DNA from: Streptomyces radicis
Lineage (GTDB): Bacteria > Actinomycetota > Actinomycetes > Streptomycetales > Streptomycetaceae
Assembly (NCBI RefSeq): GCF_003626575.1
Contig: NZ_RBDY01000027.1
Coordinates: 30,258-94,257 of the forward strand
Reading direction: 5' to 3'
Length of the DNA: 64,000 bases
The position numbers and the translations under genes were made by a program. Shown here piece by piece: positions 49,465-57,367 of this stretch. Within the stretch, counting starts at the first letter, position 1, and each line of letters starts with the position of its first letter. The notes beneath the pieces were generated by a model. It ran no database searches, was not told the DNA's origin, and was given only the letters and a program-made list of their open reading frames with translations.

Positions 49465-51017
49465 ACACCTCACCCGACCTCGTCGCGCCGGTCGCCCCCG
49501 AGGCCACCGGCGGATGCCTGCACGACTGGTTCCTGCGGGGCCTCGCGCGCGACCCCGGCGCCACCGCCCTGCGCGTCGGCGGCACCGCGGTCACCTATGA
49601 GCGGCTGCATGGGCGCGCCCTCGCCCTGGCCGGGGCGCTGCTGGCCGCGGCGGGCGAACGGCCCTGCCGCGTCGGCCTGTTGGCGGAGCGCGGCGAGGAC
49701 GCCTACGCGGGCGTGCTGGCCGCGCTGTACGCGGGCGCGACCGTGGTGCCGCTCAACCCCGACTTCCCCGCCGAGCGGACCCGCCGGATGATCGAGGCCG
49801 CGGGCCTCGACGCCCTGCTCGCCGACGCCACGGGGCGGACCCTGCTGCCCGAGCTGAAGGACGCCGTCGACGGCGTCCCGGTCGTCGGGGAGCCGACCGG
49901 CGCGCCCCTGGAACGCCCGCGCACCCCCCACCCCGACGCCGTCGCCTACATCCTGTTCACCTCGGGCTCCACGGGCCGCCCCAAGGGCGTGCCCGTGCTC
50001 CACCGCAACGTCGACGCCTATCTGCGCTTCGTGCACGACCGCTACCGGTTCACGCCGCGTGACGTGTTCTCGCAGACGTTCGACCTCACCTTCGACCTCG
50101 CCATGTTCGACATGTTCGCGGCATGGGGCGCGGGCGCCACCCTGGTCCCGATGCCGCCGCGCGCGTTCGCCGCCGTCCCCGACTTCGTCGCCCGGCACGG
50201 CATCACCGTGTGGTTCTCGTCCCCCAGCGTGATCGCGCTGGTCAGGCGGCTGCGGGCGCTGACCCCAGGCGCGCTGCCCAGCCTGCGCCTCAGCCTCTTC
50301 TGCGGCGAGCCGCTGCTGAGCCACGATGCCGCCGACTGGCAGGCGGCGGCGCCCGGTTCGCGCCTGGAGAACCTCTACGGGCCCACCGAGCTGACCATCT
50401 CCTGCACCGTGCACCGCTGGGACCCCGCCACCTCGCCCGCCGCGTGCGTCAACGACGTGGTGCCCATCGGCGTCCCCCACCCCGGGCTGCGCCACCTGCT
50501 GGCCGACGAACGGGGCCGCCCCGCCGCGGAGTCCGGCGCCGACACCGGCGAACTGTGCGTCACCGGCGACCAGTTGTTCCCCGGCTACCTCGAACCCGCC
50601 GACGACGAGGGCCGCTTCCTCACCCATGACGGCACCCGCTGGTATCGCACGGGCGATCTGGTCCGGCGCCTGCCCGACGGCCAACTCGCCTATCTGGGAC
50701 GCCGCGACCACCAGGTGAAGATCCATGGCGTCCGCGTCGAACTCGCCGAGGTCGAATGGGGGTTGCGCCGCTGCCGCGGCGTCCATGACGCCGTCGCCGT
50801 CGCCATCGACGGCGAGCTGTTCGCGTTCTACCTGGGCGAACGGCGGCCATCCGCCGACCTGATGGAGGAGCTCGGCGGCTTCTTCCCGCGCCACCTCATC
50901 CCGTTGGGCTACCGCCACCTCGACACGTTCCCGCTCAACGCCAACCGCAAGACCGACCGCCCCGCCCTGGCCGCCGAGGCCGCACGGCTGCGCGCCGTCG
51001 CACATCCCCACCGATGA
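49461..51017 (+). CDS. Stand-alone amino acid adenylation enzyme
   Basis: A 518-residue ANL-superfamily adenylation domain with the core motifs: YILFTSGSTGRPKGVP (A3), DLTFDLAMFDMF (A4), NLYGPTELT (A5), YRTGDLVRR (A7), GRRDHQVKIHGVRVEL (A8) and the A10 lysine in NANRKTDRPAL. The length and the acidic A4 region suit a carrier-protein-loading amino acid ligase (including DltA-like enzymes) rather than an acyl-CoA synthetase. No attached carrier domain: the ACP at 51054 is the presumed partner, 36 bases downstream. Substrate specificity cannot be read reliably by eye. ATG at 49461 overlaps the acpS stop. Confidence 0.9.
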   Translation: MNTSPDLVAPVAPEATGGCLHDWFLRGLARDPGATALRVGGTAVTYERLHGRALALAGALLAAAGERPCRVGLLAERGEDAYAGVLAALYAGATVVPLNPDFPAERTRRMIEAAGLDALLADATGRTLLPELKDAVDGVPVVGEPTGAPLERPRTPHPDAVAYILFTSGSTGRPKGVPVLHRNVDAYLRFVHDRYRFTPRDVFSQTFDLTFDLAMFDMFAAWGAGATLVPMPPRAFAAVPDFVARHGITVWFSSPSVIALVRRLRALTPGALPSLRLSLFCGEPLLSHDAADWQAAAPGSRLENLYGPTELTISCTVHRWDPATSPAACVNDVVPIGVPHPGLRHLLADERGRPAAESGADTGELCVTGDQLFPGYLEPADDEGRFLTHDGTRWYRTGDLVRRLPDGQLAYLGRRDHQVKIHGVRVELAEVEWGLRRCRGVHDAVAVAIDGELFAFYLGERRPSADLMEELGGFFPRHLIPLGYRHLDTFPLNANRKTDRPALAAEAARLRAVAHPHR

Positions 51018-51053
51018 GAGATCGATGAGAGACCGATGAGAGGAAGAACGACC

Positions 51054-51314
51054 ATGAACCGCACCGACATCATCGAGCACCTGCGGATCGCGCTCTCCGC
51101 CGTGCTCAACAAGGAGTTCCCTGCCATCACCGCCGAGCTGCGCCTCTTCGAGGACCTGGCGCTCGACTCGACGAGCGTGATCGAGCTGCTGATGAGCCTC
51201 GAGGACACGATCGGGCTCGAGATCGACCCCGACGACCTGGGCCCCGAGGTCTTCCGCACCGTGGGCACCCTCAGCGACTACGTCGAGTCCGGCTTCGCCA
51301 AGGCCGCGGTCTGA
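51054..51314 (+). CDS. Stand-alone acyl carrier protein 2
   Basis: An 86-residue ACP with Ser39 in DLALDSTSVIELL. Residues 31-78 are almost the same as in ACP 1. It follows the adenylation enzyme and starts the second ACP-KASIII-ACAD-X set. The preceding 36 bases contain a repeated gatgaga(g/t/c) motif and an AGGAAG ribosome binding site. Confidence 0.93.
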   Translation: MNRTDIIEHLRIALSAVLNKEFPAITAELRLFEDLALDSTSVIELLMSLEDTIGLEIDPDDLGPEVFRTVGTLSDYVESGFAKAAV

Positions 51315-51337
51315 ACGGCCGGGGCGGGGCCGCGCTC

Positions 51338-52312
51338 ATGACCATCGGCCTGTCCCGGGTGGCCGTCCGGCTGCCGGGGCGCTCCGAACCCGTCGACGAC
51401 ATCCTCGCGCGGGCCGGCTGCGGGACCCTGGAACGCAGGATGTTCGCCAAGGTCTACGGGCTGCGCGCGTCCCCGACCCTGGCCCCTGGCGAGCGGATGG
51501 AGGACCTGCTCGCCGAGGCGGGCCTGGCCGCGCTCGACGGCGGCACCGCCTCGCTGGTCCTCTACGGCCACACCCTGCTGATGGCCGAGGGCGACCTGGG
51601 CGACGACTTCCCCGGTCGGCTGCGCGCCAGGCTCGGCCTCGGCGGCGGCCGGTTCTACGGGATGTCCCACGTCAACTGCGCCTCGGTGCTGCGCTGCGTC
51701 GAGTACGCCCGCCGCTATCTGCGCCGCCCCGGCGCCGGGCGCGACGAGCGCGTGCTGGTGCTCGGCGGCGACCAGGGCAGCGTCAACGACGGGGCGCGCT
51801 ACATCCCCGGCACCACCGTCAGCGGCGACGCGGCGGTCGGCGTCGTGGTCCACACCGGGCGGGCGCGGTACCGCTATGTGGCGGGCGCGGGGGCGCGGGA
51901 CGCCAGGTTCCACCGCAACATGCGCATGACGGCCGACGAGGTCGCGCTGTTCAACCGCGTCTGCTCCGAGCAGGTCGTGGACACGGTGCGCCGCGCCGCC
52001 GAGGCGGCGGGCACGCCGGTGGACCGCATCGACTGGGTCATGCCGCACCTGTCCAACCGGATGTTCTGGCGCACGTTCAGCGCTCAGTCGGGGGTGCCGA
52101 GGGAGCGGATCTGCCTCGACCTCATGGCCGAACGCGGCCACAACTTCGGCGGCGACGCCCTGATGGCGCTCGAACACGCCGACCGCACCGGCCTGTTGAG
52201 GCCGGGGCAGCGCTGCGCCCTGGTCGCCATCGGCCAGGGCGCCTACACCCAGGCGGCGATCGTCGAGGTCGTCGACGACGGGGCCGACGAGGAGGAGGAA
52301 CGAGGGGGATGA
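51338..52312 (+). CDS. KASIII-like enzyme 2
   Basis: A 324-residue paralogue of the enzyme at 45636, aligned end to end: Cys114 (HVNCASVL), His237 (MPHLSNRMFW) and Asn269 (GHNFGGDALMAL) are kept. It ends with an acidic tail. The ATG at 51338 is 23 bases after ACP 2 and its stop overlaps the next start (ATGA). It presumably acts on the unit loaded on ACP 2. Whether it makes a C-C bond or transfers an acyl group is open. Confidence 0.85.
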   Translation: MTIGLSRVAVRLPGRSEPVDDILARAGCGTLERRMFAKVYGLRASPTLAPGERMEDLLAEAGLAALDGGTASLVLYGHTLLMAEGDLGDDFPGRLRARLGLGGGRFYGMSHVNCASVLRCVEYARRYLRRPGAGRDERVLVLGGDQGSVNDGARYIPGTTVSGDAAVGVVVHTGRARYRYVAGAGARDARFHRNMRMTADEVALFNRVCSEQVVDTVRRAAEAAGTPVDRIDWVMPHLSNRMFWRTFSAQSGVPRERICLDLMAERGHNFGGDALMALEHADRTGLLRPGQRCALVAIGQGAYTQAAIVEVVDDGADEEEERGG

Positions 52313-53442
52313 TCGAGTTCGACGACCGGCTGCGCGCCATCCGCGCGGCGGCCAGGGAGGCGGCCGAGGACCTGCGGTCGCGGGCGCTGGCGATCGACGC
52401 CGACCCGGGCGCGATGGACCACCACCTGGACGCGCCCGCCTATGCGATGGTGCGGCGCTCCGAGACACCCGAGGAGTTCCGCGACGCGGGCGGGGGCCCA
52501 CCCGTGCTGGACCGCGACTCCTGCCTGGAGAACGTCGTCGGCATGACCGAGCTCGCCCGCGGCGACGCGGGCGCCCTGCTCGCCTGCCCCTCACCGGGGC
52601 TCGCCGGGGTGTTCGTCGACCTGCTGGGCGACGCCGCCCAGCGGGAGCGCTTCTACCGGCGCCTCTCCGACGGGCGCACGTGGTCGTTCTTCGCGATGAC
52701 CGAGGCGGGGCGCGGGAGCGACGCGACGGCGATGGAGACGCGCCTCGCCCACGACGGATCGGGCGGGTGGTCGCTGCACGGGGCGAAGCGGTACATCGGC
52801 CAGGGGGCGCGCGGTGGCGTGGGGGTGGTGTTCGGGCGAACGGGCCGCTCCGCCCTGTCGATCCGCGCGGCGCTCGTCGAGCTTCCCACGCCGGGGTGGC
52901 ACGCCGCGCGCCTCGACACGGTGGGTCTTCGCGGGGCGTTTCTGAGCGAACTCCGCTTCGACGGGCTCCCGTTGGCCGGGGACTCGCTGCTCGGCGAGCA
53001 CCTGCCGGTGACGCGGCGCGGCGTGTGGGGCGCGGTCACCACGTTCAACCGGATGCGGGTCCGCGTCGCCGCGGCGGCCGTGGGCACGGCGCTTGCCATG
53101 GCCGCGTATGTGGCCGAGCACCGCAAGGGCGCGCCGGGCGCGGAGCTGGTCGCCGCGCGCGCCGAGGCGGCGCACGGCCTGGTCCTGCGGGCCGCGGCCC
53201 GCGCGGACCGCTCCCCGGAACGCGGCTATCTCTCCAGCGCGGCCAAGCTCGGCGCCACCAGGACGGCGGTGGACACGGCCCACTGGGCCGCCGCCGCCCT
53301 CGGCCCCGCGGGCCTGCTCGAGCACCCGCTGCTGGAGAAGTGGACGCGCGACGTGCGCGCGTTCGAGCTGATGGAGGGCAGCGGCAACATCCAGCGCCTG
53401 CACGTCGCCCGCGGCCACCGGAGCGGGGACGCCGATGACTGA
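52309..53442 (+). CDS. Acyl-CoA dehydrogenase-like flavoprotein (set B)
   Basis: A 377-residue paralogue of the set A ACAD, exactly the same length. FAD stretch WSFFAMTEAGRGSDATAMETRL; Glu356 at the catalytic-base position (LMEGSGNIQRL), as in active ACADs. DNA identity to 47173-48306 is high over long stretches, e.g. around 47,640-47,830 versus 52,770-52,960. Unlike sets A and C it has no C-terminal-domain-only partner gene. ATG at 52309 overlaps the KASIII stop. Confidence 0.88.
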   Translation: MIEFDDRLRAIRAAAREAAEDLRSRALAIDADPGAMDHHLDAPAYAMVRRSETPEEFRDAGGGPPVLDRDSCLENVVGMTELARGDAGALLACPSPGLAGVFVDLLGDAAQRERFYRRLSDGRTWSFFAMTEAGRGSDATAMETRLAHDGSGGWSLHGAKRYIGQGARGGVGVVFGRTGRSALSIRAALVELPTPGWHAARLDTVGLRGAFLSELRFDGLPLAGDSLLGEHLPVTRRGVWGAVTTFNRMRVRVAAAAVGTALAMAAYVAEHRKGAPGAELVAARAEAAHGLVLRAAARADRSPERGYLSSAAKLGATRTAVDTAHWAAAALGPAGLLEHPLLEKWTRDVRAFELMEGSGNIQRLHVARGHRSGDADD

Positions 53443-54175
53443 CCTCGGCGCGCACCTCAGCGTCCACGCGCTCTCCGTCGCGACCCGACTCCACACCGAC
53501 CACCGGCCGTTGAACGACTTCCCCGCCGCCGTGCTGCCCCGCGCGCGCCGGGTGGCCGAGGCGGGCGGCATCCCGCTCGAGCACCTGGTCGTCGCCTCGC
53601 CGGAGGACGCCGAGGCCGAAGGGCCCGACGTCAGCGCGCTGGCCCTGGCCGCGCTCGGGCCTCCGCCCGACGAGCAGCCGCTCTTCCTGGTCCGCTCGGG
53701 CCCGCTGCGCGACGCCAAGGTCGCGGCCCTCGCGGGCCTGGTCCACGCGTCGGGCTGGCGCGGCGAGGACATCGGCGTCACGCACCTCGACGAGCTGGGC
53801 GGCGCGTTGGTCTTCGACCTGCTGAGCTGGGCGATGCCCGCCGCGGCGACGGCCCTGATCTGCGACGAGCCGCTGTTCGCCGACGCCCGCGCGGGCGGCG
53901 TGTGGTTCACGGCCATCGGCCTGCGGATCCACCGCGGCCCAGGGCCCCTGCGGGTCATCGCCTGTGGCGAAGGCCCCCCGCCCGCGACGCCCGCGGCCCA
54001 CCACATCACGGGCCGCACGGCGAGCGAACCCTGGCTCACCCTCCACACCACCCTGTCCGGCACCCCCCTGCCCCCGGGCACCCGGATCCTCCTGCACACC
54101 CGAGGCCCGAGGAGGGAGTGCTGGCTGACCCTGGAGACCACATCGGCCGGAACGCTGGCGTTGCCGCGTCAGTAG
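53435..54175 (+). CDS. Unrecognised protein X2, paralogue of X1
   Basis: A 246-residue protein homologous to X1 at 48299, strongest over the middle (PPPDEQPLFLVRSGPLRD, then the GGALVFDLLSWAMPAAATALICDEP block). Same gene order after an ACAD and same overlap (8 bases). No recognised catalytic motif. Last gene of the plus-strand operon; its 3' end overlaps the convergent lectin gene by 7 bases, with no room for a terminator between them. Confidence 0.75.
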   Translation: MTDLGAHLSVHALSVATRLHTDHRPLNDFPAAVLPRARRVAEAGGIPLEHLVVASPEDAEAEGPDVSALALAALGPPPDEQPLFLVRSGPLRDAKVAALAGLVHASGWRGEDIGVTHLDELGGALVFDLLSWAMPAAATALICDEPLFADARAGGVWFTAIGLRIHRGPGPLRVIACGEGPPPATPAAHHITGRTASEPWLTLHTTLSGTPLPPGTRILLHTRGPRRECWLTLETTSAGTLALPRQ

Positions 54176-55038
54176 AGCCCCAGCCGCCACCGCTGTCCCG
54201 GGGAGCCGTCGCAGTCCCACTGGCGGAGCTGGAGACCCGGCTGAGTCGAGTCGTTGGGCACCTCGAGGCACAGGCCACTGCGCTGGGACACCAACTGCAC
54301 CGCGCCGTCGCCCACCTCCTCGGCGCGCCACACCTGGGGCGACAGCCCGTTGCACTCCCACACCCAGATCTCGCGGCCCACGACCGAGGAGCCCTGCGGC
54401 ACGTCCAGGCAGTTGTTGCCCGCGGAGATCAGGCGGAACGTGTTCGCCGGCTCTTCGTTCCGCCGCGCGGTGAACTGCTGGCCGCGGCTGCCGTCGCACG
54501 CACCCAGCTGGACGGCGGTGCCCCGCTGCTCGCTGCCGTTGAGCACCTCCGCGCACAGGTCGGGTCCGGTGCTCGCCTGGAGCGCGTAGACGCCGCCGTG
54601 CTCGGGGAAGTCCGCCGGATCCAGGCTCCGCGGCGCGGTGAGCAGCTCGGGCTCGGGCTCGGGTTCCGGCTCAGGCTCGGGGACCGGCTCCGGCTCCGGC
54701 TCCGGTTCGGGTTCCGGTTCGGGCTCCGGCTCCTCGGTGGGCTCCGGCTCGGGCTCGGGCTCCTCGGTCGGCTCCTCGGGGCCGAGCGTGGGGGCCTCCA
54801 CCGGGAGGTCGGGTGCGGCGACGGGCTCGGCCTCGCCGTCACCGCCGTCCGGCAGCACGGCGCCGACCAGCCAGACGGAGCCGGTGATCACCACCACCAT
54901 GGCGACCGCCCACACCAGGGAGGTGAACACGCGGCGCCCCGGCAGCAGCCCGCGGCGTGCCACGGTCGGCTGGCGGGCGAAGGCATGGGCGAACCTGTGA
55001 TCCGCGTCGTCCGGCTTCTCTGTCATCTTCTCTGCCAT
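54169..55038 (-). CDS. Membrane-anchored ricin-type beta-trefoil lectin protein
   Basis: A 289-residue protein with a cytoplasmic N-terminus (~1-37), one membrane segment (~38-62, VFTSLVWAVAMVVVITGSVWLVGAV), an Asp/Glu/Pro-rich spacer of EP repeats (~85-133), and a C-terminal ricin-B beta-trefoil (~145-289) with three QxW-like turns (GQQFTA, PQVWRA, GQRWRL) and paired cysteines (CAEV..GACDG; NCLDV..WECNG; CLEV..WDCDG). Expected orientation is lectin outside, probably binding cell-wall or extracellular glycans. Together with the ATPase and the giant protein upstream it forms a three-gene minus-strand locus not obviously linked to the biosynthetic genes. Confidence 0.9.
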   Translation of the reverse strand: MAEKMTEKPDDADHRFAHAFARQPTVARRGLLPGRRVFTSLVWAVAMVVVITGSVWLVGAVLPDGGDGEAEPVAAPDLPVEAPTLGPEEPTEEPEPEPEPTEEPEPEPEPEPEPEPEPVPEPEPEPEPEPELLTAPRSLDPADFPEHGGVYALQASTGPDLCAEVLNGSEQRGTAVQLGACDGSRGQQFTARRNEEPANTFRLISAGNNCLDVPQGSSVVGREIWVWECNGLSPQVWRAEEVGDGAVQLVSQRSGLCLEVPNDSTQPGLQLRQWDCDGSPGQRWRLGLY

Positions 55039-55051
55039 CAGTGCCTCGCGG

Positions 55052-57367
55052 TCAGGACGGGACGGGGAGGTCGTTCTCGTCGAGGGCCATCAAGTCGCTG
55101 GCCTGCGGCGACGTCAGCTCGGCCACGCGCATCGCCTGGCTCTCCGTCATCCGCTGGAACAGCTGCCGCGCGGTGCGCCCGTTGCCGAACCGGTCGCCCC
55201 GGGGAATCGCCCCGATGTGCGTCGAGAGCGCCTTGCGGGCAGCCGCGGTCAGCTCGTAGCGGTGGCGGCGGGCGTGGTGCTCCACGATTTCCACCAGCTC
55301 CTCCGTGGAGTAGTCGGCGAACAGCAGGCTGCGGGTGAACCGGGACGCCAGGCCCGGGTTGGAGCTGATGAAGCGTTCCATGTCGCCGGGGTAGCCCGCG
55401 GCGATCACGACGACCTCGTCGCGGTGGTCCTCCATCAGCTTCACCAGGGTGGCGATGGCTTCGAGCCCGAAGTCCTGGGTCACGCCCGGCGGGGTCAGCG
55501 CGTATGCCTCGTCGATGAACAGTACACCGCCGCGCGCCCGTTGGAACGCCTCGGTGGTCTTGGGGCCCGTGTGGCCGATGTACTCGCCGACCAGGGCGCT
55601 GCGGTCCACCTCGATCAGATGGCCATGGGAGAGCAGCCCGAGCGCGTGCAGCAGCCGCCCGTAGAGGCGCGCCACGGTGGTCTTGCCGGTGCCGGGGTTG
55701 CCCGCGAACACCAGGTGGCGGCTGAGCGGCGGCGCGGGCAGCCCGGCCTCCTGGCGCATCCGCACCGTCTGCATGAGCTTGACCATGCCGCCGACGTCCC
55801 GCTTGACGTTCTCCAGGCCCACCAGCTCGTCGAGCTCGGCCAGCAGGTCGGACAGCGACTCGGCCACCGGCGCCTCGCCCTGCTCCGGCTCGGGCGGCGA
55901 GGCGTTGGTCGCCGCCGCGGCCGGGCCGCCACGCGCCGCGGACGCGCCGCCGCCGCCCACGGGCCCGGCCTGGCCCGCGGGCCCCGCGGGGGCACCGGGC
56001 CCTCGGGGCGGCCCGCCGTCCCGCTCCCCGCGCTTCGACCCGCGGGACGCGGCGCCCTTGCCCGCGCCTCCCGCGCCCCCGGCTGCCCTCGCGCCGTACG
56101 AGGCGCTCGACAGCCGGGGCGAACCCACGTTGATCGCCTGGCAGTTCTCGAACTCCGGGCTCGCGCCCTCGGAGAGGGCGACGTCGTTGGCCGAGTCGAA
56201 GACACGGCAGCCGCGGAAGCGGGGCGCGCCGTCCCGGCCGATGTGCAGGGCGGGGAAGCCGCTGGCGATCACGTCGCAGTGGTCGAACGTGCCCCGGCCG
56301 CCCTCGCCCACCAGCACCCCGTGCTTGCCGCTGCGGGTCACCCGCACCCCCCGCAGCCTCGGGTCCGAACCGGCGCCCAGCTCCACGCCGTTGCCCTGCT
56401 GGCCCGTGACCGAGCAGTGCAGCAGCACCGACTCCTCGGTGGACCGCAGCCGGACGCCCGTCTCGCCCCCCGCCACCCACACCCCGCGCAACGCCACCCG
56501 CGCCTGGTCGCGGACCTCGACGCCGGACAGCCGCGCCCCCGCGATCGTGGACTCGCCGATCTCGGCCCGCGCGGTGTGGTCCAGGCGCACGCCGGAGCGG
56601 GCCGCGTTCTCCACCCGGCAGTCCGTCAGCAGCGCCTCGGCGGCGTCCTGCACCAGCAGCCCGTTGCGGCCAGGCCCGAACAGGCCGCTGGCGCGCAGCA
56701 GCACCCGCGAGGTGTCGCGGGCGCGCAGCGAGGAGCCCGAGCCGCCGTGCACCCGCAGCTGGTGGGCGCGAAGCACGGCCGTGCCCGAGACGGCCACGCC
56801 GATGCCCTCGACGCCCTCGATGGCGGTGTCGTCGAGCCGGGCCAGCGCGTCCCCCGTGACGTGCAGGGCGGTGTGCCGGGCGGCCCGCAGCTTGGTGCGG
56901 CGGGTCACCAGGACGCCACCCGCGGTGGGGTCGGCCAGCTCGGCCGACAGGTCGTGGTCGAGCGGGATGTCGCCGACCGGCCGGTCGGGCCGTGGGGTCG
57001 TGCCACGCGAGCCCAGGACCTCGACCCTGCCGTGGGTGACAATGCAGTCCTCCAGGGTCAGCCCCGCGGCGTCCTCGACGCGCAACAGCGCCTCGCCCGG
57101 GTCGTGGCCTCGGATCACCAGGCCGCGTATCCGGCAGTTGGGCGCGGCCACGGCCACGGCCCCCGCGGCGGCGGGGACGGCGACGGTGACGGAGCCCGTG
57201 CCGTGCTGCGGGAGCAGCGTCACCCGGCGGATCAGCCGGAACGACTCGCGGTACTCGCCGGGGGCGATGCTGATCACCGCCCCGGCCGGGGCGGCCCCGA
57301 GCGCTTCGGTGATGGTCCGGTGCGCCCCCTTGCTGCGGGGGGCGACGCGGATCTGGTCGTCGGTCAT
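55052..57367 (-). CDS. Right-handed beta-helix plus CbxX/CfqX-type AAA+ ATPase
   Basis: A 771-residue two-domain protein. Residues ~1-420 are a right-handed parallel beta-helix (APGEYRESF, then repeated DCRVENAARSGVRL/EFRDQARVAL-like rungs). A Gly/Ala/Pro-rich linker follows (~430-500). The rest is an AAA+ ATPase of the CbxX/CfqX type with Walker A FAGNPGTGKTT, Walker B GGVLFIDEAYALT and the sensor region VVVIAAGYPGDMERF. ATPases of this type include EccA of type VII secretion. ATG at 57367 overlaps the stop of the giant gene (ATGA), so it may act on that protein's folding or export; this is inference. Confidence 0.9.
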   Translation of the reverse strand: MTDDQIRVAPRSKGAHRTITEALGAAPAGAVISIAPGEYRESFRLIRRVTLLPQHGTGSVTVAVPAAAGAVAVAAPNCRIRGLVIRGHDPGEALLRVEDAAGLTLEDCIVTHGRVEVLGSRGTTPRPDRPVGDIPLDHDLSAELADPTAGGVLVTRRTKLRAARHTALHVTGDALARLDDTAIEGVEGIGVAVSGTAVLRAHQLRVHGGSGSSLRARDTSRVLLRASGLFGPGRNGLLVQDAAEALLTDCRVENAARSGVRLDHTARAEIGESTIAGARLSGVEVRDQARVALRGVWVAGGETGVRLRSTEESVLLHCSVTGQQGNGVELGAGSDPRLRGVRVTRSGKHGVLVGEGGRGTFDHCDVIASGFPALHIGRDGAPRFRGCRVFDSANDVALSEGASPEFENCQAINVGSPRLSSASYGARAAGGAGGAGKGAASRGSKRGERDGGPPRGPGAPAGPAGQAGPVGGGGASAARGGPAAAATNASPPEPEQGEAPVAESLSDLLAELDELVGLENVKRDVGGMVKLMQTVRMRQEAGLPAPPLSRHLVFAGNPGTGKTTVARLYGRLLHALGLLSHGHLIEVDRSALVGEYIGHTGPKTTEAFQRARGGVLFIDEAYALTPPGVTQDFGLEAIATLVKLMEDHRDEVVVIAAGYPGDMERFISSNPGLASRFTRSLLFADYSTEELVEIVEHHARRHRYELTAAARKALSTHIGAIPRGDRFGNGRTARQLFQRMTESQAMRVAELTSPQASDLMALDENDLPVPS

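Noticed and set aside
49461..53442. Aminomalonyl-ACP (zwittermicin/colibactin) pathway from the adenylation enzyme, ACP and ACAD
   Set aside because: The 3-hydroxyacyl dehydrogenase needed for that route is absent, and a KASIII and protein X are present instead.
49461..53442. Pyrrole-2-carboxyl (PltF/PltL/PltE-type) route from proline
   Set aside because: The three protein types fit, but proline specificity of the adenylation enzyme cannot be shown by eye, and the duplicated KASIII/X genes are not part of that route. Left open, not claimed.
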